Assembly: GCF_004803915.1 (NCBI RefSeq)
Contig: NZ_CP039396.1
Location: forward strand, 3,472,001-3,536,000
Reading direction: 5' to 3'
DNA length: 64,000 nt
DNA from: Duncaniella dubosii
GTDB lineage: Bacteria; Bacteroidota; Bacteroidia; Bacteroidales; Muribaculaceae
Below, piece after piece: positions 33,149-41,989 of this stretch. The notes beneath the pieces are model-generated. The model was not told the origin of the DNA and made no database searches. It worked only from the letters and a program-made list of their open reading frames with translations. A program made the translations under genes and the position numbers. Numbering within the stretch: the first letter of the stretch is position 1; every line of letters begins with the position of its first letter.

Positions 33149-34408
33149 TCATTGCAGGCCGCGATAACGGCGTTTTTTCTTTTTCTTTCGGAGCAGACGG
33201 TTCGCCAGAGCCTCCTCCTGCGGATCGGGGTCATTGGTGTCGAGAGACAGTATTCCGAAAGCCTGCTGTATCGCTTCGCCCATGTCGGTGACAGCATTGG
33301 AATGTGTGCCAATACGCAGGCCATCGTTAAGTCCGTCAAGCCCCGGAATATCTGTATTGGAATTGAAAAGATTCTCGAAAGCGTTTGCCGAAAACTCCTT
33401 GCCGAGCCGGGAGCCGTTATACACCTCTTTATTGCGGTGGTCAATGAAAGTGGCACCGTATATGCGCCCGTCATCGTTCTCACGGAACACCACATCTATG
33501 CCGCGCAAGGCCAGTATAGACACGAAAGTGTCACGGTCGCCACGGCAACCGTGCTTGGCAAAGGTGACATCATTCGCAATCTTCGATTGCCATTTCTTCG
33601 CCTTGTAGTCACGCGCGTTGTAGCCGATACGTTTCTGTATCCCCTCATACCCGAACCTCTTGCCAATAAGCGATGACTTGACAGGTACGCTGACCGGACG
33701 ACCCGAATCATCGGTAATCGCATAGACGATACCATTGTAGGGTGTCCCCTCATGTTCGCCTTTCACCTGTTTCGCCTCTATGTTGAAGCATGACAGCAAC
33801 GCGCTGTATTCTCCGAACGACTGGAATCGGTATGATGAAAACACGCTCTTGAATATGTTGCCGATCTGACGCTTCACATCACCGTCGCGGTAATCGGCCT
33901 TTTTCAGATATGGTTCCAACAGCTCGCGGCGTTTGTCAGCCACCTGCTGCAAACCGAATTTCCGTTCCAGCTCGCGGCAGGCGCGCATGGAGCGGTTCCA
34001 CTCGTATGAGTCGTCGATCTTCTCTCCGCGCTCGTTCACGCAGGTTGACACTATATGTATGTGGCGGCGCTCTATGTCTTCGTGAAGGAACACTATGTAT
34101 GGCTGGGAACCATAGCCCATCTTGCGCATATACTCGTCGGCAAGCATTGCCAGCTGCTTTTCCGAGAGATTGTCATCAAGCGACGGATTGAGAGATATAT
34201 GCAGTATAGGCTTGTCCGTGTTCTTGTTTGCCAAAAGGTATTTCCGGAAGCCGTAGATGGCATTCTGCATATTCATATCGGGGCAGTTGGCCGAATCAGT
34301 AATCATTCCATTCCCCGATATTATACGCGCGGTCCTGTCATCCACCTTCTGCCAGTTATAGGCGAGTGCCCCGTAGAGCGAAACGCCCCGGTTGATTTTC
34401 GCCACCAT
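33149..34408 (-). CDS. mobB: MobB relaxase
   Basis: About 419 residues from ATG 34406-34408, one base after the mobA stop; an in-frame ATG eight codons upstream lies inside mobA. It is a MobP-type relaxase: MVAKINRGVSLYGALAYNWQ opens the family, and the metal-binding HUH-like motif is RRHIHIVST (His 116 and 118), preceded by HISLNPS (His 70). The candidate nucleophile is Tyr 12 or Tyr 17 of the opening motif. It nicks oriT and leads the strand into the recipient. The C-terminus has a very basic KKKKRRYRG tail. Confidence 0.9.
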   Translation of the reverse strand: MVAKINRGVSLYGALAYNWQKVDDRTARIISGNGMITDSANCPDMNMQNAIYGFRKYLLANKNTDKPILHISLNPSLDDNLSEKQLAMLADEYMRKMGYGSQPYIVFLHEDIERRHIHIVSTCVNERGEKIDDSYEWNRSMRACRELERKFGLQQVADKRRELLEPYLKKADYRDGDVKRQIGNIFKSVFSSYRFQSFGEYSALLSCFNIEAKQVKGEHEGTPYNGIVYAITDDSGRPVSVPVKSSLIGKRFGYEGIQKRIGYNARDYKAKKWQSKIANDVTFAKHGCRGDRDTFVSILALRGIDVVFRENDDGRIYGATFIDHRNKEVYNGSRLGKEFSANAFENLFNSNTDIPGLDGLNDGLRIGTHSNAVTDMGEAIQQAFGILSLDTNDPDPQEEALANRLLRKKKKKRRYRGLQ

Positions 34409-34409
34409 G

Positions 34410-34859
34410 TCAGTCCGGGAGATGGGTGTCAAGATACTTCTCCTTGTACTCGTTGATGAGAGCCACTATCTGGCGGCTCACTATCACAAGTTCGACGGTC
34501 TCCTTCTCCAATTTGCGGAGCAGCACGAAGGCCCTCTTGTCCCCGAAATTGGTCTTTACGGCTTTTACCACTTGGTTGTAGTTGTTGCCAATCGCCTGGA
34601 ACTGGTGATAAAAATTGGTTAGCCGGATGTAGAAATCCGTCGTCGCAGGATCTATCTTGATTATTTTAATAGTCCGATTCAGCAACACGGATTTGATGAA
34701 TTTGGAGTGATGCACCGCCTCTGATTTCTGAAACATCAGTTTGAACTGACGGTTCTCATCCTCGTCCATACGGACAACATAACGGTATTTTTCGGGTTTG
34801 GCCTTAGGTTTTCGCCCGACTTTTCTTCGTTGTGGGTTCTCTTTTTTCATACGGTTCAA
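34410..34859 (-). CDS. mobA: MobA mobilisation protein (ribbon-helix-helix)
   Basis: 149 residues. A basic N-terminus (RRKVGRKPKAKPEKYRYVVR) is followed by a strand and helices like the ribbon-helix-helix accessory factors that bind oriT and recruit the relaxase. AIGNNYNQVVKAVK in the second half is typical of Bacteroidetes MobA (MobC family of other systems). It is one base upstream of mobB and first in the mob operon. A TAACTTTG box at 35100-35107 on the minus strand may be its promoter. Confidence 0.88.
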   Translation of the reverse strand: MNRMKKENPQRRKVGRKPKAKPEKYRYVVRMDEDENRQFKLMFQKSEAVHHSKFIKSVLLNRTIKIIKIDPATTDFYIRLTNFYHQFQAIGNNYNQVVKAVKTNFGDKRAFVLLRKLEKETVELVIVSRQIVALINEYKEKYLDTHLPD

Positions 34860-34937
34860 TACATTTTTTAGTTACTGATAATCCGGCACGGATTTCCGAC
34901 TTTGGAGGAAATCCCCTCCCGAGCCGTCAGGCGAGTG

Positions 34938-34991
34938 GCAAGTTGTTTCAAGGCACGAAATTTATTTCGTGTGCCGAGAAACACAACTTGC
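34938..34991. repeat. Large nested palindrome upstream of mobA
   Basis: GCAAGTTGTTTC and GAAACACAACTTGC enclose GGCACGAAAT-tt-ATTTCGTGTGCC, a near-perfect 54-bp cruciform 80 bp upstream of mobA. Its plan (outer GCAAG.. arms, inner arms) echoes the dispersed palindromes. It could be part of oriT or a leader hairpin of the mob mRNA. Confidence 0.7.
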
Positions 34992-35099
34992 TATGTTCGC
35001 TTGAACATGAATTTTCCTTCGTCAAATTGTTTCCGGGCCTCTTGCCTGACATTAGCGGGGATTTCCACCGATTGCATCGGTCTGTTTCCTTGTCGGTGG

Positions 35100-35107
35100 C
35101 AAAGTTA
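35100..35107 (-). promoter_or_regulatory. Candidate -7 box for the mob operon
   Basis: TAACTTTG on the minus strand (TAnnTTTG type). No clear TTG at the expected distance upstream. Confidence 0.35.
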
Positions 35108-35159
35108 CAGGCATTTATCCGGCTGTAAAATAGGGCATTATATACAACGTGATGACATA

Positions 35160-35470
35160 AGGTGACACGTAATGTCAGGGGCTTGACAAGATGGTTGAAA
35201 GTCGAAAAAATCTCCTTTTATTTGCAGTGTGATTGAGATCCGCAAGTCAGTAGTGACCGATTGAAAGATTGAGAGACATCTTGACTGAGTGAGGTCAATC
35301 AGGCACGAGTGACAGAGTGACTGCACTTAAAGAATCAGTAAATCACGAATGAGTGAATGCCCGAACTCATGTATGTATGAATGACTGACAGAGGTCATGA
35401 ATGAGCGTACACATTCAGTCATACGGACATGCACTCATGCAGGAATGAATTCAGTATCATATAACATAAA
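35160..35470. other. Short-iteron region between mobA and parA (oriT/parS candidate)
   Basis: About 300 bp densely filled with variants of TGA(A/G/C)TGA: GACTGAGTGAGG, GAGTGACAGAGTGACTG, GAATGAGTGAATG, GAATGACTGACAG, CATGAATGAGCG and GGAATGAATTC. There is no coding potential. It sits between divergent mob and ParA/TraA genes, where Bacteroides elements carry oriT and regulatory repeats. Confidence 0.5.
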
Positions 35471-35479
35471 AACGTAGAC

Positions 35480-35838
35480 ATGAAAAAAGAACCATTATTC
35501 GTTGCCATCAGCAACCAGAAAGGCGGGGTCGGCAAATCCGCCATCACAATCATGCTGACCGGGTATTTCCACTACCAGAAAGGTCTTAATGTAGCCGTTG
35601 TTGACTGTGACTTTCCACAGTTCAGCCTTATCCGTATGAAAGAGCGCGATATGCGCACAGTGGAGAACAGCGAGTATTTCCGCCAGCTTTTGGTGAACCA
35701 GTGGAACCGTATCCATAAAAAAGCCTACGCCATCGTGGGGGCGCAGGCGGAAAATGCGAGGGAAGCGACAGACCAGCTAAGGAAAGACGGTGAATACGAC
35801 CTCATTCTTGTCGATCTGCCCGGCACCGTGAATTCAGC
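35480..35838 (+). pseudogene. ParA/TraA family ATPase, truncated by IS66
   Basis: The first 119 codons of a ParA-type ATPase: deviant Walker A NQKGGVGKS (Lys 19), VAVVDCDFPQFS (A'), and the Walker B-like YDLILVDLPGT, which ends just before the IS66 junction. Full proteins of this family in Bacteroides CTns (TraA) are near 250 residues, so half is missing. After the junction the frame picks up six IS codons and stops. The remainder is not on the other side of the element; it has been lost together with the tra genes that normally follow. Confidence 0.9.
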
Positions 35839-35908
35839 GTACAACCATCCGCGATAGCATATTGACGAACTCCGAAAGAGAGTTGTATCTTTGTCGACAA
35901 AAAGAATC

Positions 35909-36325
35909 ATGGGTTATAACAAGTCTTTGTCCGATGTCTATTCAGAGACATGGACGCGTTACAAGAATCAATGCGAGACAGACGGCTATATCGCATTGAA
36001 CCGTTTCTGTGCCGGTACCGGCGTCAACGTCCAGCGGCTTTATGAGTGGCTTCGGCGCCGCAAAATCAGCATAAGCGATTATCAACGCAGTCTGCCGGAG
36101 AGACCGGATTCGTCGCGGGAAGGTGGCGGGCCGTTATTCCGGGAGGTTAAGGTTCCCGGTATTCAGGTTGCGGATGAGAGCCGGGATGTCGGTGCCACCA
36201 GTGTCGTGCGTGACGTGCACATCGAACTCGGTTGGGGCCGAGGCGTGAGTCTGGGAGAGATAAGCGCGGAGGGGCTGGCGCTTCTGGTGGATGTCATGAC
36301 ACGCAGGAGTGATGTGGAGTCTTGA
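35909..36325 (+). CDS. tnpA: IS66 accessory protein TnpA (Orf1), copy B
   Basis: 138 residues, identical to the copy A protein. A TATCTTTG box at 35884-35891, with a TTG about 21 bp upstream, is a good Bacteroidota promoter for the element's first two genes. The last 17 bp overlap the next gene. Confidence 0.9.
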   Translation: MGYNKSLSDVYSETWTRYKNQCETDGYIALNRFCAGTGVNVQRLYEWLRRRKISISDYQRSLPERPDSSREGGGPLFREVKVPGIQVADESRDVGATSVVRDVHIELGWGRGVSLGEISAEGLALLVDVMTRRSDVES

Positions 36326-36668
36326 GGCGGATATGCGGCTCTGGGTATGCCGGCAGCCGGTATCGATGCGCTACGGCATCCGGGGTCTGGCCCAGATGGT
36401 GTGGTCGTGGAAGGGGCATTCTCCGGCATCGGGCGATGTGTATGTGTTTTTCTCAAAGGACCGCAAGACCATGAAGGCGTTGAAATGGGATGGCGACGGA
36501 TTTTTGATGTACACAAAAAGACTGTCGCGAGGCCGTTTCCGGGAGGTGCTCAAAAAGGGCGATGACGGCGTGCGCAGGCTCCAATGGGACGATTTCTATA
36601 TGCTGATGAGGGGCCTCACGCCTGTGAAGGTGATGGTCGAAAATCGCTTCAGAATGGCCGTAAAATAA
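36309..36668 (+). CDS. tnpB: IS66 accessory protein TnpB (Orf2), copy B
   Basis: 119 residues, identical to the copy A protein, with the same GDVYVFFSKDRKTMKALKWD strand region. Intact and coupled to orf1. Confidence 0.9.
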   Translation: MMWSLEADMRLWVCRQPVSMRYGIRGLAQMVWSWKGHSPASGDVYVFFSKDRKTMKALKWDGDGFLMYTKRLSRGRFREVLKKGDDGVRRLQWDDFYMLMRGLTPVKVMVENRFRMAVK

Positions 36669-36746
36669 GGCTTAATAATTTGTTAATCAAATAAATAAAT
36701 GGCGTGGAAAGTTGCAAATGTCAGATATTTTTTGTAACTTTACACC

Positions 36747-38348
36747 ATGAAAAAGAACGAGTTGATAGAGTTTCTGCAACGTCAGATCGAGTTCCTTCAA
36801 GGGCGGCTCGACGAGGCGTTGGCCTCTGTCAGCTCGCTTACTTTATCCAATGAAAAGCTGCAGTCGACCAACGAGAAGCTTGTGGCGACTGTAGATGAAC
36901 TGCGCAAGCAAATGGCCTCAATGGAGGAGGCTATGAAAGGCAAAAGTGCGGAACTGAGCAAAGAGAAAGCCGCGCGTCAGGCAGTGCAGCGTCTGCAGGG
37001 CTCGCCGTCGGAGCGTCAGAAGAAACCGGTGACGACTCCTGCCACATCCGAAACTCGACAGCAGAAGCCAGAGAAGAAACGTACCAACAACGGCGCCAAA
37101 AGGAAGACGCATCCGGAGTGTGAGGTGGAGACCATTATAGTGGAGCCTGACAGTCCGGACTTCAATCCCGAGGCGGCGACGTTTATCGGCGAGTGCGATG
37201 TCGTGCGCTACGTCATGGAGCCGATGCGCTTCAAAAAAATTATCTACAAGGTCAGAAAATACGTGCAGGACGAGAAAATATACAAAGGTTCCGCACCCGC
37301 CACACCGCTGCTTAACTCGCAGTATACATCTTCCTTCATAGCCGGACTCGCCGAGCTACGCTATCTCCACTGCATGCCACTTGAAAATGCTGTCGAATAC
37401 TTCCGTGCCCACGGCTTCGACCTTGACAAAGGCACCGCACAGAAGCTCGTAAGTAAGGTAAGGGTACATCTGGAAAATCTATACAAGGCGCTGGGTCAGG
37501 CAATAGTCGCGGACAATTATATCTGCGGTGACGAGACCTATCAGAAAGTGCGGCTGCAGGTGGCAACTCCTTCGGGAAGAAAGATCAAGAAAGGCTACAT
37601 ATGGGTGTTCGTCGGCATGACAACCGGGCTTGTGTACTTCTTCTATGACGACGGCTCCCGCTCGGCCGAAGTCTTCGAGCAACACATAAAAGGCTTCAAC
37701 GGAGCCTTCCAGTGCGACTATTACTCGGGATACCGGCATATCGGAATCGGTGGGATGAGCGGGATAAAACGCTTGCCATGCCTGCAGCACATCAAGCGAA
37801 AGTTTCTCGATCTGAAAGACAATCCAAAGGCGCAGGAAATAGCAAAGCTCTTCGGACTCCTTTACCACTTCGAGCATCAGCACCGCATAGGCAAAGACGG
37901 ATGGACGGCGGGAAAGCACCTTGAGTGGAGACAACGATACTCCAAGGTGATGCTCGAGAAAATCCGCATGAGACTGACAGCAGTCAAAGACCGCATCGGC
38001 GTGCCACCCGACGACCCGCTGCTCGCCGCCACCGAACATGCACTCAAACAATGGGACGAGATACCACGCATCTTTGCCTCACCCACCTACAGACTCGACA
38101 ACAACGAAGTCGAGCGAATCAACCGCTACATATCCCTGACCCGTCGCCGACTTACAATCGGCTCCCACTCCGGAGCCGAAGCCGCCGCCCTGTACCACTC
38201 TCTTGCGATCACCTGCCACCGCTGCGGAGTCAACGTCTTCGACTACTTCTGCGACATAATCGACCGATGTGCCGCATGGCCGCCAAACACCCCGATCGAA
38301 AAATACCGCGACCTGCTTCCCGACCGCTGGAAACTCTCACAAAAATAG
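36747..38348 (+). CDS. tnpC: IS66 family transposase (TnpC), copy B
   Basis: 533 residues, identical to the copy A transposase with the same DDE residues. Identity of the two copies means recent movement or ongoing gene conversion. The transposase terminator hairpin lies at 38341-38375. Confidence 0.94.
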   Translation: MKKNELIEFLQRQIEFLQGRLDEALASVSSLTLSNEKLQSTNEKLVATVDELRKQMASMEEAMKGKSAELSKEKAARQAVQRLQGSPSERQKKPVTTPATSETRQQKPEKKRTNNGAKRKTHPECEVETIIVEPDSPDFNPEAATFIGECDVVRYVMEPMRFKKIIYKVRKYVQDEKIYKGSAPATPLLNSQYTSSFIAGLAELRYLHCMPLENAVEYFRAHGFDLDKGTAQKLVSKVRVHLENLYKALGQAIVADNYICGDETYQKVRLQVATPSGRKIKKGYIWVFVGMTTGLVYFFYDDGSRSAEVFEQHIKGFNGAFQCDYYSGYRHIGIGGMSGIKRLPCLQHIKRKFLDLKDNPKAQEIAKLFGLLYHFEHQHRIGKDGWTAGKHLEWRQRYSKVMLEKIRMRLTAVKDRIGVPPDDPLLAATEHALKQWDEIPRIFASPTYRLDNNEVERINRYISLTRRRLTIGSHSGAEAAALYHSLAITCHRCGVNVFDYFCDIIDRCAAWPPNTPIEKYRDLLPDRWKLSQK

Positions 38349-38408
38349 CCGCCCAAAACCTGGACGGCTATTTTTTTAAGCTATACCTGCTGTCGCGGAC
38401 GGTTGTAC

Positions 38409-38658
38409 TATCGAAGTACATCTGACGAATTGATGACTCCATATCAGACATAAGTCCATTCAATTCAGTGGCAACTTTTGATTTGCCGCTGACCTTGCCT
38501 TGCTTGGTGTCCCACAGTTTGGGATTGACATTCAGTTTAGAACTGAAATTAGTGTTCTCTCCGTTGATGGTGATTCTTGTCATGATGCAGCACGTTCCGT
38601 CTGCATAGACATGGTTTCTTCGCAGGAAGAAACGGATTTTGAGGGTGCTTTTACTCAT
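38409..38658 (-). pseudogene. Element integrase, N-terminal fragment (truncated by IS66)
   Basis: About 83 codons from the ATG at 38656-38658: MSKSTLKIRFFLRRNHVYAD, ITINGENTNFSSKLNVNPKL and WDTKQGKVSGKSKVATELNG. This is the arm-DNA-binding N-terminal domain of the tyrosine integrases of Bacteroidales conjugative transposons and genomic islands. Those enzymes are about 400 residues, so the core-binding and catalytic domains are missing. It is 360 bp from tRNA-Ser and beside arm-type repeats, so it was the element's own integrase at its right end. Without it the element cannot excise on its own. Confidence 0.88.
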
Positions 38659-38865
38659 ACGTCTTTTTGATTTGTTTGGGATTTTTTGTGGCGATCCCCA
38701 ACAGGAATGAGCAAAAAGGCGTTAAGGATATTTAACTATCCCGATATTTGTCTCCGTAGGCTCATATCCAATTGGTAATCGAACGCAAAGTTAATTGATT
38801 ACTCTGAGGTATGAGTAGACAAATCATTGCCAAATGACGACAAATCAGTTTGTTATACTGAAAAA

Positions 38866-38938
38866 CCTAACAATTTGAGGTTTGCCGATTTTTCTGTTAG
38901 GTTTTTGTTAGGCAACTCTGTCTAACAATGGCCTAACA
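38866..38938. repeat. Integrase arm-type repeats near the element end
   Basis: Five copies of CCTAACA or its complement TGTTAGG: 38866-38872, 38895-38901, 38906-38912, 38922-38927 (one base short) and 38932-38938. They lie between the integrase start and the chromosomal tRNA, where integrase and excisionase bind in such elements. Confidence 0.65.
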
Positions 38939-38969
38939 GTGTCAAATCTTGGCATTGCATCCAAAAGAA

Positions 38970-39002
38970 AATCCCCTGTAAATCAAGGATTTACAGGGGA
39001 TT
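38970..39002 (-). terminator. Perfect 15-bp hairpin terminator after tRNA-Ser
   Basis: AATCCCCTGTAAATC and GATTTACAGGGGATT with a 3-base loop, followed on the minus strand by TTTCTTTT, 14 bp past the tRNA 3' end. It marks DNA that belongs to the chromosomal tRNA unit. Confidence 0.85.
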
Positions 39003-39016
39003 GGGATTGTTCCAAG

Positions 39017-39101
39017 CGGAGAGAGAGGGATTCGAACCCCCGGAGGTGTGACCCTCAACGGTTTTCAAGACCGCCGCAATCGACCACTCTGCCATCTCTC
39101 C
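39017..39101 (-). tRNA. tRNA-Ser (anticodon TGA)
   Basis: 85 nt cloverleaf read right to left. The acceptor stem is GGAGAGA/TCTCTCC with discriminator G; the anticodon arm is GCGGT-CTTGAAA-ACCGT (anticodon TGA); a long serine-type variable arm (TTGAGGGTCACACCTCC) and the T arm GGGGGTTCGAATCCCTC follow. CCA is not encoded. It lies next to the right end of the integrated element. Confidence 0.95.
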
Positions 39102-39334
39102 ATTACGTCATCAAGGTTTCGAGCCGATGCCCTCGCTTGGTCATCTTTCGTGACTTATTTCCTTTTGACGTGTGCAAAGTTAGGGCGTTTTTTTGAACTG
39201 TGCAAATTATTTTGAAACTTTTTATGTAAAATTTCAATACAACTATCGCACAAAGCAGGCAAATGACAGCTAATCAAGCTTTTATATATTTATTAATTTC
39301 TGTTAATATCGGAATAGTAATTTATCATTATCTC

Positions 39335-40438
39335 CTATTTACCTTTTGGGGGATGACAATCATCAGCTGTCACACTGTCATGACCGATGACATATTCCCC
39401 ATAATATGATATAAGGAGAGTCGTAAGCGGAAGGGCTATGATCATTCCTATAAGACCAAGCAAAGTCCCCCACACTGACAACGACAGCAATATTATCGCC
39501 GGATTAAGCCCCATAGCCTTTCCCATGATCTTAGGAGTAAGCACATAGTCACATATACTCTGGCTTATGACATAGACAAGCAGACATTTGCTGAATTCAG
39601 TCCAGAAAGTCACCTCTCCTCCCATCGAGGATATGAGACACACAAAAGCTACAGGGATAACAGTGATGTACTGAAAATATGGAATCATATACAGAACCCC
39701 GACAAGGATACCCAGCACAATAGCCAGAGGGATGCCGACAATCGAAAAACCTATACAGTAGAACACTGCCGCACACAGAGCCAACACGGCCTGCCCGCGG
39801 AAGTAGCGGTTCATACTGTTCTTTATATCATTACCAACTTTATTGGCTACCGGGCGATATTTAGGTGGGATTATCAAGGCGAAGCCCTTCATCAACTGAC
39901 GGTAGTCAAGGAGAATGAAAATAACATAGATGAATGTCAGAAACCACTCAAGTGTGTGGAGCAGAAAACTTATCGAAGCTGAAATAAACGATGTCCCCTT
40001 GGTGATCAATGTCTCGAAATGCTGATTTTCAAGCAGGCTCTGCATAGTAGCGTCGTCAAATCGGCTGACAAGATAATCGTGGATATTTTTCGGAAGCAAG
40101 GGTATAGGATCGCCACGTTTAGCATAGTCATTTATGAGAGTCCCCATCTGATGAATCTCTTTCACTATTGACGGAACAAACATGTAGGCCAGCCCGAATA
40201 TAATCCCGCCAACGGCAATCAATGTCAAGAAGATCGCCACAATACGCCAACGGATGTGCAGCCGGGTCATACAGAATTCGACAATCGGCTGCAGAATATA
40301 TGAAATGAGGCATGCCAGAAAGAAAGGCAACAAAACATTGCGCAAAATATCTACGAGCCATATTATACCCGCAATGACGAGTGCGGCAAACAGGAAGCGC
40401 ATCACCCGGTCAAATGTAATTGGACGTGAGGTCGACAT
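39335..40438 (-). CDS. AI-2E family transporter
   Basis: 367-residue inner-membrane protein of the AI-2E/TqsA/YdiK family: about eight membrane helices, with the conserved early segment ADLxxxxLPF-like (VDILRNVLLPFFLACLISYI), the middle LISASISFLL-type amphipathic region, and the C-terminal LxPKIMGKAMGLNPAIILLS signature, then IGMIIALPLTTLL. Members export signals or ions, and substrates are mostly unknown. It is transcribed alone toward the tRNA-Ser, divergent from the efflux operon. Confidence 0.9.
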   Translation of the reverse strand: MSTSRPITFDRVMRFLFAALVIAGIIWLVDILRNVLLPFFLACLISYILQPIVEFCMTRLHIRWRIVAIFLTLIAVGGIIFGLAYMFVPSIVKEIHQMGTLINDYAKRGDPIPLLPKNIHDYLVSRFDDATMQSLLENQHFETLITKGTSFISASISFLLHTLEWFLTFIYVIFILLDYRQLMKGFALIIPPKYRPVANKVGNDIKNSMNRYFRGQAVLALCAAVFYCIGFSIVGIPLAIVLGILVGVLYMIPYFQYITVIPVAFVCLISSMGGEVTFWTEFSKCLLVYVISQSICDYVLTPKIMGKAMGLNPAIILLSLSVWGTLLGLIGMIIALPLTTLLISYYGEYVIGHDSVTADDCHPPKGK

Positions 40439-40691
40439 AAACGTGATGATTTTACAATTATAATACCAATAAGAGCCAAATAGTTTACAATATCGTTAAA
40501 ATTACCGCATGACAGAGTGTACGGTGTCCGCATCAATAATCAACAATCGGACAAAACCGTCCGTATTCGGACAATAATCAAATCAGCTACATATTATAAA
40601 TCAGCTACATACCACTTTGGCACGATAAATGCTATATTATACACCATAACAAATAAAAAATCATTCACACATTATTTTTACTTCTGAAAAG

Positions 40692-41939
40692 ATGGACAGA
40701 GAACTCACTAAAGCAGAACGGACCAAAGCACGGCGCAAAAAAATAATCCCTTATATAATAGGTATAGTCGCGGTGATAATAATCTTCGCGGTAATTATGA
40801 TTTCGCTTAAGGCGAGCGTCAATCGCGACGACCTTATGACAACGACTGTCGACCGTGGAACAATCGAGACAACAGTCACGGGTTCAGGCAGTGTAGTCCC
40901 GGCATTTGAAGAAATCATCAATTCCCCGATCAGTACACGGATAATGGAAGTATATTGCAAGGCCGGCGACAGTGTCGACATGGGTACTCCCCTACTCCGG
41001 CTCGACCTACAGAGCACCGAAACAGAACTCAACAAGCTCAAAGACCAGATAGAAATGAAACGCTATGAACTTGAACAGCAGAAAGTCAACAATTCAACCC
41101 GTGTCAGCGATCTGGCCATGCAAGTCAAAGTAAAGGAAATGAGCGTCAACCGTCTTGAAGTCGAACTCCGTAACGAACGCTACCTCGACAGCCTCGGCTC
41201 AGGGACAGGCGACCGTGTGCATCAGGCCGAACTTGCCTACAACACCGGCCGTCTTGAACTCGAACAGATGCGCCAACAGCTTGCCAACGAACACCGCGTA
41301 ACTGACGCAGGGCTTAATGTCAAGAATCTCGACATCAACATTGCTGAAAAAAACCTCGGTGAAATGAGCCGTACACTCAGTGATGCCCAGATACGTGCCC
41401 CACGCCGTGCGACACTCACATTCATCAACGACCAGATCGGCCAGAAAATCTCCGAAGGTGAAAAAATCGCCATCATTTCCGACCTGAGCCACTTCAAGGT
41501 CGACGGCGAACTGGCCGACTCTTACGGCGACCGCATACGTGTCGGTTCTAAAGCTGTTGTCCGCATAGGCCGGGAACGAATGCCGGGAATCGTCAGCAAC
41601 GTAACGCCGCTCTCCCGCAATGGTGTCATATCGTTCACCGTGCGTCTCGACGATGACGCAAACCATCGGCTACGCTCAGGTCTGAAAACCGACGTATATA
41701 TAATGTGTGATGTAATGGAAGATGTGAAGCGAATCAAAAACGGCTCTTTCTACACCGGCCCCGGCTCTTATGATCTATACGTCTTCAATGGAGACAATGA
41801 GCTGACGCGCCGTACCGTAAAGCTCGGCGACAGCAATTTTGAGTTTGTCGAAATCATCAGCGGACTTGAACCTGGCGACCGCGTGGTCATCAGCGACATG
41901 AAACGCTTCGGCAATTCCAACACAATCAAAGTGAAATAA
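40692..41939 (+). CDS. Membrane-fusion protein (HlyD/MacA-like)
   Basis: 415 residues: a cytoplasmic lysine-rich start, one membrane helix (about 19-40), then the lipoyl/biotinyl half-motif (GSVVPAFEEIINSPISTRIM; GDSVDMGTPLLRLD), a long coiled-coil hairpin (about residues 105-230), the second half (APRRATLTFINDQIGQKISE) and beta-barrel/MP domains. It links inner-membrane pump to outer-membrane channel. First gene of a seven-gene efflux operon that also holds four permeases, an ATPase and a TolC-like protein. Confidence 0.9.
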   Translation: MDRELTKAERTKARRKKIIPYIIGIVAVIIIFAVIMISLKASVNRDDLMTTTVDRGTIETTVTGSGSVVPAFEEIINSPISTRIMEVYCKAGDSVDMGTPLLRLDLQSTETELNKLKDQIEMKRYELEQQKVNNSTRVSDLAMQVKVKEMSVNRLEVELRNERYLDSLGSGTGDRVHQAELAYNTGRLELEQMRQQLANEHRVTDAGLNVKNLDINIAEKNLGEMSRTLSDAQIRAPRRATLTFINDQIGQKISEGEKIAIISDLSHFKVDGELADSYGDRIRVGSKAVVRIGRERMPGIVSNVTPLSRNGVISFTVRLDDDANHRLRSGLKTDVYIMCDVMEDVKRIKNGSFYTGPGSYDLYVFNGDNELTRRTVKLGDSNFEFVEIISGLEPGDRVVISDMKRFGNSNTIKVK

Positions 41940-41989
41940 ATCTCTCACCTCTACATGACCATATCACATCAACAATAAGCCCCACTCCC

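Larger units (their letters stand above)
35839..38408 (+). mobile_element. IS66-family insertion sequence, copy B, at a deletion junction
   Basis: 2570 bp, same ends (GTACAACCATCC... and ...GGACGGTTGTAC) and same gene set as copy A, in the opposite orientation. The flanks are AATTCAGC on the left and TATCGAAG on the right, with no target-site duplication. The left flank is inside parA and the right flank inside an integrase gene, so two interrupted genes meet at one element. This is best explained by recombination between two direct copies with loss of the DNA between them. Confidence 0.93.

Noticed and set aside
12854..38408. Composite transposon formed by the two IS66 copies
   Set aside because: Copy A has its own 8-bp duplication and copy B has none shared with it; the outer flanks do not match, so the pair did not move as a unit.
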